Shown here: positions 4,944-5,768 of the stretch, piece by piece
How positions within the stretch are numbered: position 1 is the stretch's first letter
How the letters are laid out: every line of letters starts with the position of its first letter
Assembly (NCBI GenBank): GCA_023389745.1
Contig: JAEWED010000168.1
Location: forward strand, 1-5,768
From: Actinomycetes bacterium
Lineage (GTDB): Bacteria > Actinomycetota > Acidimicrobiia > Acidimicrobiales > Microtrichaceae
Length of the DNA stretch: 5,768 bases
Direction of reading: 5' to 3'
Notes under the pieces: generated by a model
Seen by the model: the letters and a program-made list of their open reading frames with translations, nothing else
Told to the model about the DNA's origin: nothing
Databases searched by the model: none
Translations under genes and position numbers: made by a program

Positions 4944-5666
4944 GTGAGTGCAGCACCGTTCCTCGCGACCGATCGACTGGGAGCCCCCGTGCTGGCAGCG
5001 GTCGTGATCGTGATCGGCTCGTTGGTCGTGCACTACTTCAGCACCCGGACCGCCCAGAACCAGCGTGACCGTGACCGTCTGGACCACGAGCGTGAGTTCT
5101 ACAGCGAGCTCCTCGCCTGGGCCGGGGACATCGCCGACTACGTGGTCCGAGTCGACGCGGGCTTCGCAACCGTCCTCACCGGGAGCGAGGAGAGGATGAA
5201 GTGGATCGAGCACCTCGCTCGAGCGCGCCTCCTCAAGGATTCCCACGACAGCGTGCTCGACGCCCTCACCGAGTTCCTGTGGAGCGTCACGGACTTCGAG
5301 ATGGCGGTCGTCAAGGCGGCGAGCACGGACCACGAGAGGAACGGGCAGACAGCGGACCAGGTCGACGGCGCATCAGGACACGACATCGAGGGGCAACTCG
5401 ACCCGAGGATCCTGATCGTCAACCTCAGCACGAGTACCCGTGATGGAACACGACAGGACGTCCTCGAGATGCACAAGGCGCTGGTGAACGCGGTGCGCAC
5501 AGATCTGGGCTTCACGACGATCGAGCGGGGCATCTACACACGAGACATCCCGCCCCAGTCGGAGGGGCACGGGTCGGCGCCGCCGAGTCCCGGAGCGGCC
5601 GGCGCGGCAGAGGACTCGCCGCCTTCGGGTCGCTCGTCGCCGCAGGGATCCTCGTCCGACGGCTGA
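4944..5666 (+). CDS. Hypothetical protein with one N-terminal transmembrane segment
   Basis: I do not recognise this 240-residue protein. It starts with GTG five bases after GGAGG. Residues 14-32 (APVLAAVVIVIGSLVVHYF) form one clear membrane helix. The Arg-rich stretch that follows (TRTAQNQRDRDR, 34-45) predicts, by the positive-inside rule, that the bulk lies in the cytoplasm. Residues from about 46 to 135 are mostly helical and charged, with acidic and aromatic residues mixed (FYSELLAWAGDIADYVV; WIEHLARARLL). A polar linker follows near 136-160, then a short mixed region ending GIYTRDIPP. The final roughly 38 residues are Pro/Ser/Gly-rich and probably disordered. Arginine codons differ sharply from the aldolase (CGT 5, CGA 5, AGG 3, CGC 3, CGG 2), hinting at a different history. 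It lies 85 bp after the aldolase on the same strand, but nothing links it to the catabolic pathway. The C-terminal end may be wrong if a frameshift exists near 5550-5600. Confidence 0.72.
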   Translation: MSAAPFLATDRLGAPVLAAVVIVIGSLVVHYFSTRTAQNQRDRDRLDHEREFYSELLAWAGDIADYVVRVDAGFATVLTGSEERMKWIEHLARARLLKDSHDSVLDALTEFLWSVTDFEMAVVKAASTDHERNGQTADQVDGASGHDIEGQLDPRILIVNLSTSTRDGTRQDVLEMHKALVNAVRTDLGFTTIERGIYTRDIPPQSEGHGSAPPSPGAAGAAEDSPPSGRSSPQGSSSDG

Positions 5667-5768
5667 TCCGCGGCGAGGCGGACACGACGGCACGCGGGAC
5701 CAGGGCGACTGGGGGCAGGACTAGGGATTCCTCGGGGGCGCCCGGTGGCGAGGACTCGTACGTTCCTC
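5667..5768. other. Right-edge stretch without a supported gene
   Basis: No start codon with a ribosome binding site, RNA gene or terminator was seen. A second forward frame (codons starting at 5444, 5447 and so on) stays open from 5444 to the edge and encodes a hydrophobic run at 5615-5668. It lacks a usable ATG or GTG start, so it is not called as a gene. Confidence 0.4.

Noticed and set aside
5373..5693. A 106-codon minus-strand open frame near the right edge
   Set aside because: It is Arg-rich with no motif or ribosome binding site and lies antisense to the membrane-protein gene; it was treated as a shadow.
1..5768. CRISPR arrays, tRNA or rRNA genes, insertion sequences, riboswitches
   Set aside because: No regularly spaced repeats, cloverleaf-like segments, transposase motifs or terminal inverted repeats were seen on either strand.

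Overview
The window comes from a very GC-rich genome with strong C/G preference at third codon positions, GTG as well as ATG starts, and Actinobacteria-style enzymes of aromatic or steroid catabolism. A high-GC actinobacterium, possibly a soil or aquatic environmental lineage, is the most likely source. The genus cannot be told from the sequence.

Layout, left to right. (1) The 3' end of a VOC/glyoxalase-fold gene runs off the left edge and ends at 218 in a hairpin. (2) A 101-bp gap carries an imperfect palindrome and leads into an IclR-family regulator (320-1147, +). (3) The regulator meets, tail to tail with a 16-bp overlap, a minus-strand pair: a 2-hydroxypenta-2,4-dienoate (2-keto-4-pentenoate) hydratase (1132-1935) preceded by a two-domain type I extradiol ring-cleavage dioxygenase (1967-2830). 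(4) A 103-bp divergent promoter region (2831-2933) holds a 7-bp-arm inverted repeat. (5) On the plus strand, an acylating acetaldehyde dehydrogenase (2934-3836) is coupled by a one-base stop/start overlap to a 4-hydroxy-2-oxovalerate aldolase (3836-4858). (6) After an 85-bp gap with small hairpins comes a gene for an unrecognised protein with one N-terminal membrane segment (4944-5666). The last 102 bases hold no supported gene.

The four enzymes form most of a meta-cleavage route. The dioxygenase opens a catechol-type ring. After a hydrolytic or decarboxylating step that is not encoded here, the 2-hydroxydienoate is hydrated. The aldolase splits the product into pyruvate plus a short aldehyde, and the dehydrogenase converts the aldehyde to its CoA thioester (acetyl-CoA, or propionyl-CoA if the pathway is Hsa-like). 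The key catalytic residues expected from family knowledge are visible in all four. The IclR protein is the obvious candidate regulator.

The core is a recognisable catabolic module rather than a new system. The less explained parts are the right-hand membrane protein with clearly different arginine codon use, an open hydrophobic reading frame overlapping its 3' end, the dyad in the divergent promoter, a 15-bp-period duplication that creates a tandem in-frame stop, and a lone TTA codon in the dioxygenase.
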